Source: JAVVUJ01 sp964582545
GTDB taxonomy: Bacteria; Bacillota; Clostridia; Peptostreptococcales; Anaerovoracaceae
NCBI GenBank assembly: GCA_964582545.1
Contig: CAZOSB010000015.1
Coordinates: forward strand, 1-61,081
Reading direction: 5' to 3'
DNA length: 61,081 nucleotides
Below, piece after piece: positions 1 to 8,720 of the stretch. Under the pieces are notes generated by a model. That model did not search any database and had not been told where the DNA came from. It saw only the letters and a list, made by a program, of their open reading frames with translations. Both the position numbers and the translations under genes were made by a program. The stretch's first letter is position 1. Each line of letters begins with the position of its first letter.

Positions 1-32
1 ATTGGACGGGGTATTAAAGGAGATTGTGTGCG

Positions 33-893
33 ATGAAAGAGATCAGTGTTAGGGATGTTTTTTTACAGTATCCCGGTGAAAAGAAAGAAACGATTCAGGG
101 CATCAGCTTTGATGTAAATAAAGGAGAAATCTTTGGATTTTTAGGCCCGTCAGGTGCAGGCAAAAGCACGATGCAAAAAATATTAACCGGTGTGCTGCGC
201 AACTACGGTGGATCTGTCCTTGTCTTTGGTGATGAAATGAAAGACAGAAAAAGTAATTATTACGAAAGAATTGGTGTGGATTTTGAATTTCCAATTTTTT
301 ACAGTAAGTTTACAGCATTAGAAAATCTACAATATTTTTCTTCTCTGTATTCTGTGGATACGGTTGACCCTATGCACCTTCTGAGGGGAGTAGGACTCGA
401 AGGAGATGGAGATAAAAAGGTAGGTAGTTTTTCCAAAGGAATGAAAATGCGGTTAGGGTTTGTGCGAGCTTTGCTTCACAACCCCGAGCTACTGTTTTTA
501 GATGAACCTACCAGCGGACTTGATCCGGCAAATGCAAGAACCTTAAAAGATATGATACTCCAACAGAAAAGCAAAGGGAAAACCGTTATTTTAACCACTC
601 ACAATATGCACGATGCAGAGGAACTCTGCGACCGAGTTGCGTTTATAGTGGATGGGAAAATAAAGGCAATGGATTCACCCAATGCCTTGCGGAAAACCGC
701 TACGGATACTAAAGTGACATACCGATTTATGGAAGGTGGAAGTGAGACAGAGAAGGTATGCTTGCTTTCAGAGCTTGGAAAGGCGGTTGATTTTCAATCA
801 GCGCTCCATGGCGGAACACTAAAGAGCATTCACTCCAAAGAACAGAATCTAGAAGATGTGTTTATCACGCTGACGGGCAGGTGTTTGCAATGA
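33..893 (+). CDS. ABC transporter ATP-binding protein (exporter type)
   Basis: Energises an ABC exporter whose membrane parts are the next two genes. Walker A GPSGAGKST lies at about residues 38-46, a signature-like SFSKGMKMRLG near 130, Walker B LLFLDEPTSGLD near 153 and the switch His in TTHNMHD near 185, so the domain is complete (286 aa). A frame-open TTG lies at 24, but AAAGGAG at 16-22 sits right against it and about 10 bases before ATG 33, so ATG 33 is chosen. The stop overlaps the next start (ATGA). The three-gene layout resembles the actinobacterial Rv2688c-Rv2686c fluoroquinolone exporter annotation; that is family resemblance only and the substrate is unknown. The upstream promoter lies outside the window. 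Confidence 0.9.
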   Translation: MKEISVRDVFLQYPGEKKETIQGISFDVNKGEIFGFLGPSGAGKSTMQKILTGVLRNYGGSVLVFGDEMKDRKSNYYERIGVDFEFPIFYSKFTALENLQYFSSLYSVDTVDPMHLLRGVGLEGDGDKKVGSFSKGMKMRLGFVRALLHNPELLFLDEPTSGLDPANARTLKDMILQQKSKGKTVILTTHNMHDAEELCDRVAFIVDGKIKAMDSPNALRKTATDTKVTYRFMEGGSETEKVCLLSELGKAVDFQSALHGGTLKSIHSKEQNLEDVFITLTGRCLQ

Positions 894-1591
894 GGTTTGT
901 GTCTACTCTTAAAAACGATATGCGTTATCAGATGAAGTATGGGTTTTACTTTCTCTACACCTTTTTTACAGTGTTGTACATTGTCTTACTGGTATTTTGC
1001 CCTGATGAATATAAAATACAGGTTGCTTCCATTATTATATTATCCGACCCTGCAATGTTGGGCAGTTTTTTTATCGGTGCCATATGGTTACTGGAAAAGG
1101 ATGAGGGGTTGCATGGATATTGGAGCATTTCACCCCTTCGGCCCATAGAGTATATCCTGTCAAAGGCAATATCCTTGGCAATCATTTCCACGGTGTCTGC
1201 GGACCTCATCGTGCTCATAGGACTAAGAGAAGTCACGGATTACTTTGCACTATCAATCGGTGTGTTCATGGGGTCTACCATCTTTACGACCATAGGATTG
1301 ATCGTTGCATCCTATGCAAGAAGTGTCAATCACTACATGCTGTTGATAGCGCCCCTGGAACTAGTGGTAACGCTTCCTCCAATCATAGCGGTATTTGGGA
1401 TTTCACACCCGATTTTCGATGTGCTCCCTGGTTTTGCTTTATGGCGTATCATAAATGATTCCATTGATGGGTGGGGAAATCCATCAATCTGGCTATATCT
1501 CATCCTTGTCATATGGCTGGGAATTTCGTTGGTTTTGGCGCATGGACGTATTGAGTGGGCAATGCAGGCACGGGGAGGTGAAGTGGTTTGA
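890..1591 (+). CDS. ABC transporter permease, ABC-2 type
   Basis: Integral membrane subunit, about 233 aa with roughly six hydrophobic segments, the first near residues 17-37. It probably pairs with the ATPase just upstream and the second permease downstream. ATG 890 overlaps the ATPase stop in an ATGA arrangement, implying translational coupling; a GTG at 881 is in frame but has no better ribosome binding site. The conserved pattern LLEKDEGLHGYWSISPLRP after the second segment is shared with the next gene (LEERDEGITSFYHITPAGG), so the two permeases are paralogues and probably form a heterodimer. The substrate cannot be inferred. Confidence 0.85.
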   Translation: MRFVSTLKNDMRYQMKYGFYFLYTFFTVLYIVLLVFCPDEYKIQVASIIILSDPAMLGSFFIGAIWLLEKDEGLHGYWSISPLRPIEYILSKAISLAIISTVSADLIVLIGLREVTDYFALSIGVFMGSTIFTTIGLIVASYARSVNHYMLLIAPLELVVTLPPIIAVFGISHPIFDVLPGFALWRIINDSIDGWGNPSIWLYLILVIWLGISLVLAHGRIEWAMQARGGEVV

Positions 1592-2298
1592 AACAGACTT
1601 TGTGCTTATTTCAAATAGGGTTTAGACAGATTTCAAAGGACGGGATGTTGCTGGTGCTTTTGCCGGCCCCCTTTTTTGTAGGATTGATTTTTAAGTTTGG
1701 TGTACCCCTTGTAAACGATGTGCTACAGGATAGATTTGCCCTTTCCTTGCTACCGTGGTATGGACTTGTGGACGGTATACTCCTTTGTCTAACGCCCATG
1801 TTTGTGGCTATGGTGACCGCTTTTCTGATTTTGGAAGAACGAGACGAAGGGATAACTTCATTTTATCACATAACGCCAGCAGGGGGGTATTCCTATTTGA
1901 TAGCGCGCATTGGAATCCCAATGATTTTTACCTTTATAATTACCGTGATTGCCGTAGAAGTGTTTCATATTTCTACCATTTCTAATCTTGATATTTGGGC
2001 AGGTTCATTGATAAGTGCCACGACAGGCATTGCTTTAGCCACAGCGATTGTTTCCATGGCCGGAAATCGAGTGGAGGGGCTTGCAGTGTCAAAAATAACG
2101 GGAATCAGCCTTTTGGGGCTTATTTCCATTTGGGTTATTCCCACACCATATATGTACTTTGCAGCGTTTCTCCCGTCTTTTTGGGTTGGTAAACTCATGA
2201 TAGAAGGTGTAAATACAGTTTCGTTTTGTCTCGGAATACTTACCTGTTTGGTCTGGATAGTGGTGTTTTCTAAAAAATTTTTAAGGCGAATTTCTTAA
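1588..2298 (+). CDS. ABC transporter permease, paralogue of the preceding gene
   Basis: Second membrane subunit of the exporter, 236 aa with about six transmembrane segments. It starts at TTG 1588, which overlaps the upstream TGA (TTGA); GGGGAGGTG at 1572-1580 gives a well-spaced ribosome binding site. The cytoplasmic ILEERDEGITSFYHITPAGG stretch near residues 80-100 matches the equivalent stretch of the first permease. It is the last gene of the operon: what follows is non-coding or decayed. Confidence 0.84.
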   Translation: MKQTLCLFQIGFRQISKDGMLLVLLPAPFFVGLIFKFGVPLVNDVLQDRFALSLLPWYGLVDGILLCLTPMFVAMVTAFLILEERDEGITSFYHITPAGGYSYLIARIGIPMIFTFIITVIAVEVFHISTISNLDIWAGSLISATTGIALATAIVSMAGNRVEGLAVSKITGISLLGLISIWVIPTPYMYFAAFLPSFWVGKLMIEGVNTVSFCLGILTCLVWIVVFSKKFLRRIS

Positions 2299-2985
2299 AT
2301 TATATTAGGATGTTCGTCTGTTCCCCATTGGTGCAGGAACGGGTATCTTGGAGCGGGAAAGCGATTCTTTCCTGAATCGGTTTTATAATCGTGCTTTAAA
2401 TTCCATGGTAGTAAATTATTGGAACGTGATAGACTCTTTCGCCCCTTCACTTGTAATCTTTTTCCTTTATGCTAAATGGTAGGTTTGTGGAAGATCCATA
2501 CTTTGTGCTGGGAGGAAAAGGGATAGGAAGGATCAATGACTCCCGACCCTATGCAAAATGGAAATATTCCGGTCTGCTGGATTCCGGTACTTTGGAAAGT
2601 GTCAGATTCAACCAACGATGTTTTTTCGCAAGAAGCTCCTTTTCTTGCAGAGTTTTCGTTAGGGAAGGAAGGGCAGTATAAGATATCTATAACTTATAAA
2701 GAAGAGATATTTGACGGTGTAAATTGGCAAGAAACAGGACAAATCCATAGGGTAGAAGAACTAGGTTTTTGTAAATTAAAGTAAAATAAGTAAAAGTATA
2801 ATCCCCACGTTATGCGTTGAAGAGTAGAGCAAGCAATAGTGTTTGATCGGTGAAAACTCTTTATAGAGTTGAAAATAAGCAACAACTTGAAAGAATGGTC
2901 ATGTAACTTAAAAGTGCTAAAATTTATTTTAAGTTTAGTAATAATATCGCCATTTATATCCATAATAAACGTAGAGGTGAGGAAA
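2299..2985 (+). other. Gene-poor stretch with short decayed reading frames
   Basis: No intact gene is supported here. One frame is open from about 2309 to the TAG at 2480-2482 and reads like protein (IGAGTGILERESDS, then FYNRALNSM), but it has no start codon or ribosome binding site. A second frame, 2536-2784, ends in KISITYKEEIFDGVNW-like sequence that resembles the tail of a beta-rich extracellular domain, also without a ribosome binding site. Both are probably remnants of lost genes. A small hairpin AACTCT-TTAT-AGAGTT occurs near 2856-2871. GAGGTGAGG at 2974-2982 is the ribosome binding site of the next gene. Confidence 0.4.
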
Positions 2986-4278
2986 ATGAAGTCGATATGG
3001 AGTGAAAGCTTAAAAGATGATACAACCAGGCACTTAGAGAGAGATTTGAAAACCGATATACTGATTATTGGGGGCGGTATGGCAGGGGTTTTGTCTGCAT
3101 ATTTCCTGCACCAAAACGGAGTTGAGTACGCTTTAATTGAGGGCGGAAAAATTGGAGCGGGTATCACGAAGAACACTACTGCTAAGATAACGGCACAACA
3201 TGGGCTGGTTTATGATAGCATCATTAAAAAGTACGGTGTAGAAAAGGCCCAATTGTATTTAAGGGCAAACTTGTCGGCAATAGAAAAATATAGAAAACTC
3301 TGTGAGAACATAGATTGCGACTTTGAAAATAAGCCGGCGTACGTCTATACGCTTTCTCAAAGAGAAAAAATTGAAAAAGAAATATCAGCGCTAGAACGTT
3401 TGAGATATCCGGTAGAATTTGTTGAAAAACTTCCTTTGCCTTTTACCACCAAAGGGTCAATAAAGTTTTCATCGCAGGCACAATTTAATCCTATTAAATT
3501 TATCAATAACATATCCAATGATTTGAAGATATATGAGGACACCTTTGCAACCAACATAAATAAAGACTTGGTCATAACCAACAGAGGAGCGATCAGGGCA
3601 AAGAAAATCATCATTGCCACCCACTTCCCAATGATTAATCTTGCGGGGTTATACAGTGTTAAAATGTACCAACACCGATCCTATGTACTAGCATTGGAAA
3701 ATGCACCAAATGTAGAAGGGATGTATGTTGACGAGGCGGAAAAGGGTTTGTCCTTTAGAAATTATGAAGATTTATTACTAGTGGGTGGCGGGGATCATCG
3801 AACGGGGGAAACGGGTGGTAACTGGAATGAACTGCGCAACTTTGTTAAAACCCATTATCCTGAGGCAAAAGAACGCTATTTTTGGTCCACACAGGATTGC
3901 ATGAGTTTGGATGGCATACCGTATATCGGAAGGATATCTAAATCATACCCCGATGTTTATGTAGCCACAGGTTTTAATAAATGGGGTATGACTTCTTCAA
4001 TGGTTGGTGCAGAAATTTTATGTGACATGGTGCTAGAGAAAAAGAATGAATACACCGATACCTTTAAACCCAATCGTTCTATTTTTCATAAACAGCTGAG
4101 TACAAATGTGCTGAAAGCAGCGGGGAATTTGTTATCGTTAGGAGGAAAGAGATGTTCTCATTTGGGCTGTAAATTAAAATGGAATCCTGCAGAAAAGACA
4201 TGGGATTGTCCTTGTCACGGCTCTCGTTATTCGGAGGATGGTAAAGTTATAGACAATCCAGCAAAAAAAGATATATAA
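2986..4278 (+). CDS. FAD-dependent oxidoreductase (DAO family) with C-terminal Rieske domain
   Basis: Predicted flavoprotein dehydrogenase/oxidase with an attached [2Fe-2S] electron-transfer domain. The dinucleotide-binding motif ILIIGGGMAGVLSAY is at about residues 25-39, and YEDLLLVGGGDHRTGE and GRISKSYPDVYVATGFN follow as in DadA-like proteins. The C-terminus carries Rieske ligands CSHLGC and CPCHGSRYSEDGK. An open frame continues upstream to 2869, but that segment is AT-rich with no ribosome binding site, whereas GAGGTGAGG at 2974-2982 precedes ATG 2986. At 430 aa it is shorter than Bacillus YhfW-type relatives (about 500 aa) and stops soon after the second Rieske motif. The physiological substrate is unknown. 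Confidence 0.85.
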   Translation: MKSIWSESLKDDTTRHLERDLKTDILIIGGGMAGVLSAYFLHQNGVEYALIEGGKIGAGITKNTTAKITAQHGLVYDSIIKKYGVEKAQLYLRANLSAIEKYRKLCENIDCDFENKPAYVYTLSQREKIEKEISALERLRYPVEFVEKLPLPFTTKGSIKFSSQAQFNPIKFINNISNDLKIYEDTFATNINKDLVITNRGAIRAKKIIIATHFPMINLAGLYSVKMYQHRSYVLALENAPNVEGMYVDEAEKGLSFRNYEDLLLVGGGDHRTGETGGNWNELRNFVKTHYPEAKERYFWSTQDCMSLDGIPYIGRISKSYPDVYVATGFNKWGMTSSMVGAEILCDMVLEKKNEYTDTFKPNRSIFHKQLSTNVLKAAGNLLSLGGKRCSHLGCKLKWNPAEKTWDCPCHGSRYSEDGKVIDNPAKKDI

Positions 4279-4361
4279 AAAAACGTATAATGAAGACAAA
4301 TTATTATTATGCTGGGTCAGAATAATAAGCTTAATTGGCGAATACTACGACTATGGTTTGT

Positions 4362-4392
4362 AAGGCACGATGAAAAGAACTCATCGTGCCTT
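4362..4392. terminator. Bidirectional hairpin terminator between convergent genes
   Basis: A perfect 12-bp stem, AAGGCACGATGA (4362-4373) and TCATCGTGCCTT (4381-4392), encloses a 7-base loop. It lies between two converging genes, so it probably ends transcription from both sides. It lacks a long T-run, so termination strength is inferred. Confidence 0.65.
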
Positions 4393-4399
4393 TGAAAAC

Positions 4400-5746
4400 T
4401 TAGTAGGTGGGTATGCTTTGAGGGAAGGTGAACACATCGCATGGATCATATTCTCCTTTTACCACCATTAGCCCACAGATATTTCCCCCATAATAATTTC
4501 TCATATAATCGCATAACTGTAGTAGCGGAAAGTTGATATAAGAACCAACTGTGAGACGGTAAATCGCAGGAAAGTTTTCCAATACCCATTGCTGATTATC
4601 TTTTGCTACATTGTTGTCCTCCCAAACGGATTGGATCAGCATGATATAGTGTGCATCTCTAAAATAAAATGCGGTATCATAAGGACTAACCTCCTTTACG
4701 CGACCACCTAATCCATAAATGGAAAGGGAAGTCAAAATGGAGCCCTCTGGTCTGGGCTGATTGACTATGTGCAAAAGGTCATTTAATTCTTCTGTGCTGT
4801 AGCACCTTTCCACAAACCTACCTGTAGACTTGAACTTTTCAGACGGGGGATAGCTGCTTTCCACCTTGTTGATAATTTGCAGAAAAGAACCATAATCAAT
4901 GGTTTCCTCTAAAATATCTGTGAAGTAGAAAGGGCTAAGCAAATGCTTTGTTTTTTCGGGATTGCCATAGCAGATGCCGCGCACAAATACGAAAATCCCA
5001 TCCTCCTTTGTGTTATATATGCCTCCGGTCATATTAATATCATCGCTGACGGTTATTATCCATTCTTGAAAAATTTTTAAAAACTTAAGCTGTGTTTGTG
5101 GACAAGCCCTTGGATAGTAAAGTTCAAAGTAGGTAACATTCCCTGTTTTGGGGGGCAGCTTAAACTTCAGGGAGACCACTACTCCGAAATTGCCACCACC
5201 GGCTCCCCGTAGAGCCCAAAATAAATCACAATTTATATTTTGGTTGGCTGTTACAATGCAACCATCATCGTCTACTAATTTTGCTTCAAGTAAAGAGTCG
5301 CAGCCTAACCCAAATTTTCTGGCAGAAAGGCCCCAACCACCTCCGAGGCAAAAGCCACTTACACCCACTGTAGGGCAGGTTCCACCCGGGAAAGGATACC
5401 CCTCACGGGCTACTGCGTTATAAAGTGACGCAAGCTTTACCCCGCCACCAACTGTTACCGTTTGCTCACAACTATTGATATCAATGGAATTAATTAAACT
5501 GACGTCGATGACTAATACCCTGTTGCCGACGGAATATCCTTCATAGTTATGTCCGCCGGAGCGGATTCTTATGGGAATATTGTTTTCCTTTGCAAAGAGA
5601 ACGGCAGTGCTTACATCACAGGTATTTTCGCAATATGCGATTGCAAAGGGATATTTTTGAATAGCCCGGTTCCACACTTGTCTGTCTTTCGTATAATCTA
5701 TATCACAAGGGGTTATAATTTCCCCTTGAAAATTACAAAGCACCAT
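4400..5746 (-). CDS. Berberine-bridge-type FAD-linked oxidase
   Basis: Member of the PCMH/BBE flavin oxidase family, which oxidises sugars or alcohol/amine groups with covalently bound FAD. SGGHNYEGYS carries the predicted FAD-linked His (about residue 66) and GGTCPTVGVSG the second linked Cys (about 124), suggesting bicovalent flavin. The C-terminal BBE segment with YYGGN and FTFPQSIP is intact. I start it at ATG 5746 because AAGGAGG lies 11 bases upstream; an in-frame ATG at 5782 has no ribosome binding site. Length 448 aa is normal. It faces the Rieske oxidoreductase convergently. Substrate is unknown; relatives act on oligosaccharides or secondary metabolites. Confidence 0.87.
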   Translation of the reverse strand: MVLCNFQGEIITPCDIDYTKDRQVWNRAIQKYPFAIAYCENTCDVSTAVLFAKENNIPIRIRSGGHNYEGYSVGNRVLVIDVSLINSIDINSCEQTVTVGGGVKLASLYNAVAREGYPFPGGTCPTVGVSGFCLGGGWGLSARKFGLGCDSLLEAKLVDDDGCIVTANQNINCDLFWALRGAGGGNFGVVVSLKFKLPPKTGNVTYFELYYPRACPQTQLKFLKIFQEWIITVSDDINMTGGIYNTKEDGIFVFVRGICYGNPEKTKHLLSPFYFTDILEETIDYGSFLQIINKVESSYPPSEKFKSTGRFVERCYSTEELNDLLHIVNQPRPEGSILTSLSIYGLGGRVKEVSPYDTAFYFRDAHYIMLIQSVWEDNNVAKDNQQWVLENFPAIYRLTVGSYINFPLLQLCDYMRNYYGGNICGLMVVKGEYDPCDVFTFPQSIPTY

Positions 5747-5859
5747 AAATCTAATTTCCTCCTTAGAATTGTGTTGCTTCATTATATGTTCCGTGGCATT
5801 CGTATGTCCGTAAAAATATTTTTGTCACAGTACTCTTTGCTTAAATACTAAGAATAACT

Positions 5860-5890
5860 AAAAAAAAGTACACGACTTTACCGTGTACTA
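5860..5890 (-). terminator. Rho-independent terminator of the DtxR-type regulator gene
   Basis: Stem GTACACG (5868-5874) and CGTGTAC (5882-5888) with a 7-base loop. Read on the minus strand, it is followed by a run of seven T. It lies about 50 bases past the stop of the regulator gene. Confidence 0.8.
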
Positions 5891-5938
5891 TAGTGTGGCA
5901 GATAGGTAGATAAAGTAATTATCTATCTCTTACCCAAC

Positions 5939-6325
5939 TCATGTTAAAATTTTGACTCTATCGCACATTTCACAATGCTCTTTTATTTTTTCAAAACTCT
6001 CAGGACTTAAATAATGTTCAATCTTGCAAGCATCCGTTCTTGCTATGTCGGAATTTACTCCCAGAGAAACTAAAAAATTAGTTAAAACCGTATGTCGTTG
6101 ATATATTTCATTTGCGATTTCAAGCCCTTCTTTAGTCAGAGCGATAAAGCCGGATTCCCCCACTGTGATGTATCCACTCTGTTTTAGATGTTTAAGGGCG
6201 GTGCTGATGCTTGGTTTGGAAAAGCCTAAATGGTTTGCAATGTCCACTGCCTTGATTTCGCCGGAGGTCTTTTTTAATATTAATATCGTTTCAAGGTAAT
6301 TTTCGGACGATTCTAGAATTTTCAT
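5939..6325 (-). CDS. DtxR/IdeR-family metal-dependent repressor
   Basis: Metal-sensing transcription factor, 128 aa: an N-terminal winged helix (residues 1-65) and a metal-binding/dimer domain, without the C-terminal SH3 domain of DtxR. Candidate ligands aligned by eye are His78, Cys100, Glu103 and His104; the Cys matches the iron-sensing DtxR type (DACKIEH) rather than MntR, which has Glu there. A CEMC pair sits near the C-terminus. AAAAGGAGG precedes ATG 6325. It is transcribed divergently from feoAB across a region with DtxR-like palindromes, so it probably represses iron uptake when Fe(II) is plentiful and controls itself. No experimental support is available here. Confidence 0.85.
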   Translation of the reverse strand: MKILESSENYLETILILKKTSGEIKAVDIANHLGFSKPSISTALKHLKQSGYITVGESGFIALTKEGLEIANEIYQRHTVLTNFLVSLGVNSDIARTDACKIEHYLSPESFEKIKEHCEMCDRVKILT

Positions 6326-6343
6326 AATATGCCTCCTTTTTTA

Positions 6344-6374
6344 TTAGTATATACTAACGAAAAATTGTTGTCAA
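6344..6374 (-). promoter_or_regulatory. Promoter of the DtxR-type gene with overlapping operator
   Basis: On the minus strand TTGACA (6369-6374) and TATACT (6346-6351) are spaced 17 bases apart. A perfect 14-bp palindrome TTAGTATATACTAA (6344-6357) covers the -10 element and resembles half-sites of the feo operators, suggesting autoregulation. Confidence 0.75.
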
Positions 6375-6390
6375 TTTAATAAATTTAGTG

Positions 6391-6419
6391 TTGACAAATT
6401 GAAGAAGTTAGTCTAAACT
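6391..6419 (+). promoter_or_regulatory. feo promoter
   Basis: TTGACA (6391-6396) is followed after 17 bases by TAAACT (6414-6419). The -10 lies inside the first DtxR-like operator, so repressor binding would block polymerase. Confidence 0.7.
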
Positions 6420-6450
6420 AACTAAATAAGGGTTAGTTTAGACTAACTAA
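6408..6450. promoter_or_regulatory. Two DtxR/IdeR-type operator boxes upstream of feoA
   Basis: Box 1 TTAGTCTAAACTAACTAA (6408-6425) and box 2 TTAGTTTAGACTAACTAA (6433-6450) are near-palindromic and resemble the known IdeR/DtxR consensus TTAGGTTAGSCTAACCTAA. They are 25 bases apart. A weaker third site with CTAACTAAC lies at about 6463-6472, just before the feoA ribosome binding site. The regulator gene is divergent and adjacent. Confidence 0.78.
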
Positions 6451-6484
6451 AGGTCAGTCGCAGCTAACTAACGGGAGGTATCAA

Positions 6485-6715
6485 ATGAGTTTAAAAGAAT
6501 TACAGGTTGGAAAAAGCGCACGCATTACCGCTGTAGGTGGAGAAGGCGCATTGCGCCAACGCCTTTTAGATATGGGAATTACCCCAAACACCATCGTCAC
6601 CTTGCGAAAGACCGCACCCATGGGTGATCCGTTGGAAATCAAATTGCGGGGTTATATATTGACGTTGCGCAAGGAGGATGCCAACAGGATACTTATAGAG
6701 GAGGTATTCGCATGA
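6485..6715 (+). CDS. feoA: Ferrous iron transport protein A
   Basis: Small cytoplasmic SH3-like protein, 76 aa, that supports FeoB in Fe(II) uptake. The core LLDMGITPNTIVTLRKTAPM and the GDPLEIKLRGYILTLRKEDA segment are typical and full length. GGGAGG at 6473-6478 gives a good ribosome binding site for ATG 6485. The stop overlaps the feoB start (ATGA). Regulation by the adjacent DtxR-type repressor is inferred from the operators. Confidence 0.93.
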   Translation: MSLKELQVGKSARITAVGGEGALRQRLLDMGITPNTIVTLRKTAPMGDPLEIKLRGYILTLRKEDANRILIEEVFA

Positions 6716-8712
6716 TACTTGCGCTTATAGGAAATCAAAACTGCGGTAAAACTACACTCTTTAATCAATTTACCGGGTCGAACCAACATGTAGGAAACTT
6801 CCCCGGCGTAACGGTAGAACAGAAAAGTGGTATAGTTAAAAAACATCCGGATGTAACCGTGGTGGATTTACCGGGGATCTACTCCTTGTCGCCATATACG
6901 AGCGAGGAAATTATTTCGAGAGATTTTATTCTCAACACTAAGCCAGATGGTATCATCAATATCATTGACTCCACCAATATCGAGCGTAACCTGTATTTGA
7001 CCATGCAAATCATTGAACTAGGTATTCCCATGGTACTGGCGGTCAATATGATGGATGAACTCACTGCAAGTGGTGGTAGCCTGATGATTGATCAATTACA
7101 GGCTGATCTTGGAATACCTGCTGTTCCCATCAGTGCTATAAAAAATGAGGGTATCAATGACTTAATCACGACGGCTATACAAACTGTAAGGAAAACTATC
7201 AAACCGAAAAGGGTAGATTTTTGCGAAGGAGCTGTTCATCGCTGTATCCATGGAATGGTGCATCTCATTGAGGATCATGTAAAAAAAACGCAAATACCAC
7301 AGCGATTTGCCGCTGTAAAACTGATAGAGGGGGAAACCTGGATTGTAAACCAGCTTGAACTCAATCAAAATGAAATACAAACCATTGAGCATTGTATAAA
7401 AGAAATGGAAACCGAGCTTGGAACGGACCGCTTAGCGGCACTTGCAGATATGAGATATAGTTTTATTGAGGCACTATGCAACAGGTCTGTTATCAAACCA
7501 CCTGAAAGCAGAGAAGAAATTAGAAGTACGGCAATCGACAGATTATTAACTCATAAATATTTAGGATTACCAGTCTTTTTCGGCATCATGCTCACCATAT
7601 TTTACATTACGTTTCATTTAGTGGGAGCATTTTTAAGCGATATTCTGGCGCTATTTGTTGATTATCTTTCGACCTCAGTTGAAAGGGTGCTGGTGGCAGT
7701 TAATATCAATTCGGTGGTACAGGATTTAGTTATAAACGGTATATTTGCAGGGGTGGGTTCGGTCCTATCCTTTTTACCCATTATCGTCACACTGTTTTTC
7801 TTTTTATCTTTGCTGGAAGACAGTGGCTATATGGCAAGAGTCTCCTTTATCATGGATAAATCTATGAGAAAAATGGGACTTTCGGGCAAAAGTTTTGTAC
7901 CGTTGTTAATTGGATTTGGTTGTTCCGTACCAGCAATCATGGCAACAAGGACACTATCCAGCGAGCGTGATCGCAGGCTTACTATTTTGCTAATTCCTTT
8001 TATGAGTTGTTCGGCAAAGCTTCCTGTTTATGCTCTTTTTGCGGCAGCCTTTTTCCCGGATTATGCAGCCCTTGTAATGATGGCGCTTTATCTTTTTGGT
8101 ATATTGTTGGCCGTTATCCTAGGGTTATTTTTAAAAAAGACAGCATTTGAAGGAAACTCTGTTCCTTTTATCATGGAGCTTCCCAATTATCGCCTTCCCT
8201 CGGCTACGAGCTTAGGGTTACTTTTATGGGATAAAGCAAAGGACTTTTTGCAAAGAGCATTCACCATCATATTTGTAGCTAGCATCGTAATTTGGTTTTT
8301 GCAAACCTTTGATTTTAAGCTTAATATGGCGACAGCACCAAGTGATAGTATGTTGGCTACGTTGGGTGAGGCTCTGGCCGTCATTCTTGCACCCCTGGGT
8401 TTTAACGACTGGCGAGTAGCGACTGCCTTGGTAAGTGGATTTATGGCAAAAGAGGCCGTTGTGGGAACCCTTGGCGTGCTCACCGGCCAAGTATCCCATG
8501 GCCTTGCCGGTGCACTTGGTCTTCTGTTTACACCGCTTTCGGCTATCAGCTTTCTAGTATTTACTCTATTGTATACACCCTGCGTTGCGGCGGTTGCAGC
8601 CGTCAGGCGAGAACTTGGCAGCGTATGGATGTTTGGAATTGTGCTGTTTCAGCTGATCTTTGCATGGGCTTGCGCATTTTTGGTATATCACATCGGCACT
8701 CTTTTCATATGA
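6712..8712 (+). CDS. feoB: Ferrous iron transport protein B
   Basis: Fe(II) uptake permease with an N-terminal G-domain, 666 aa. G-motifs visible: G1 GNQNCGKTT (residues 6-14), the GNFPGVTVE switch, G3 DLPGIYSL, G4 NMMDE and G5 SAIKNEG. A helical GDI-like region follows, then the membrane part with Gate/FeoB_C signatures (GCSVPAIMATRTL and YTPCVAAVAAVRRELG). It is complete and overlaps feoA by 4 bases. A small Cys-rich gene follows after 8 bases. Expected in the cytoplasmic membrane of an anaerobe where iron is ferrous. Confidence 0.96.
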   Translation: MILALIGNQNCGKTTLFNQFTGSNQHVGNFPGVTVEQKSGIVKKHPDVTVVDLPGIYSLSPYTSEEIISRDFILNTKPDGIINIIDSTNIERNLYLTMQIIELGIPMVLAVNMMDELTASGGSLMIDQLQADLGIPAVPISAIKNEGINDLITTAIQTVRKTIKPKRVDFCEGAVHRCIHGMVHLIEDHVKKTQIPQRFAAVKLIEGETWIVNQLELNQNEIQTIEHCIKEMETELGTDRLAALADMRYSFIEALCNRSVIKPPESREEIRSTAIDRLLTHKYLGLPVFFGIMLTIFYITFHLVGAFLSDILALFVDYLSTSVERVLVAVNINSVVQDLVINGIFAGVGSVLSFLPIIVTLFFFLSLLEDSGYMARVSFIMDKSMRKMGLSGKSFVPLLIGFGCSVPAIMATRTLSSERDRRLTILLIPFMSCSAKLPVYALFAAAFFPDYAALVMMALYLFGILLAVILGLFLKKTAFEGNSVPFIMELPNYRLPSATSLGLLLWDKAKDFLQRAFTIIFVASIVIWFLQTFDFKLNMATAPSDSMLATLGEALAVILAPLGFNDWRVATALVSGFMAKEAVVGTLGVLTGQVSHGLAGALGLLFTPLSAISFLVFTLLYTPCVAAVAAVRRELGSVWMFGIVLFQLIFAWACAFLVYHIGTLFI

Positions 8713-8720
8713 GGTAGATA

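Noticed and set aside
2536..2784. Intact 82-aa gene
   Set aside because: No ribosome binding site, another frame overlaps it, and the upstream sequence looks decayed.
2869..2985. Longer N-terminus of the DAO-Rieske protein with a hydrophobic segment
   Set aside because: No ribosome binding site there, AT-rich sequence, and a strong GAGGTGAGG directly before ATG 2986.
5148..5423. Plus-strand 91-codon frame
   Set aside because: Antisense shadow of the berberine-bridge-type oxidase, Pro/Arg-rich without a start signal.
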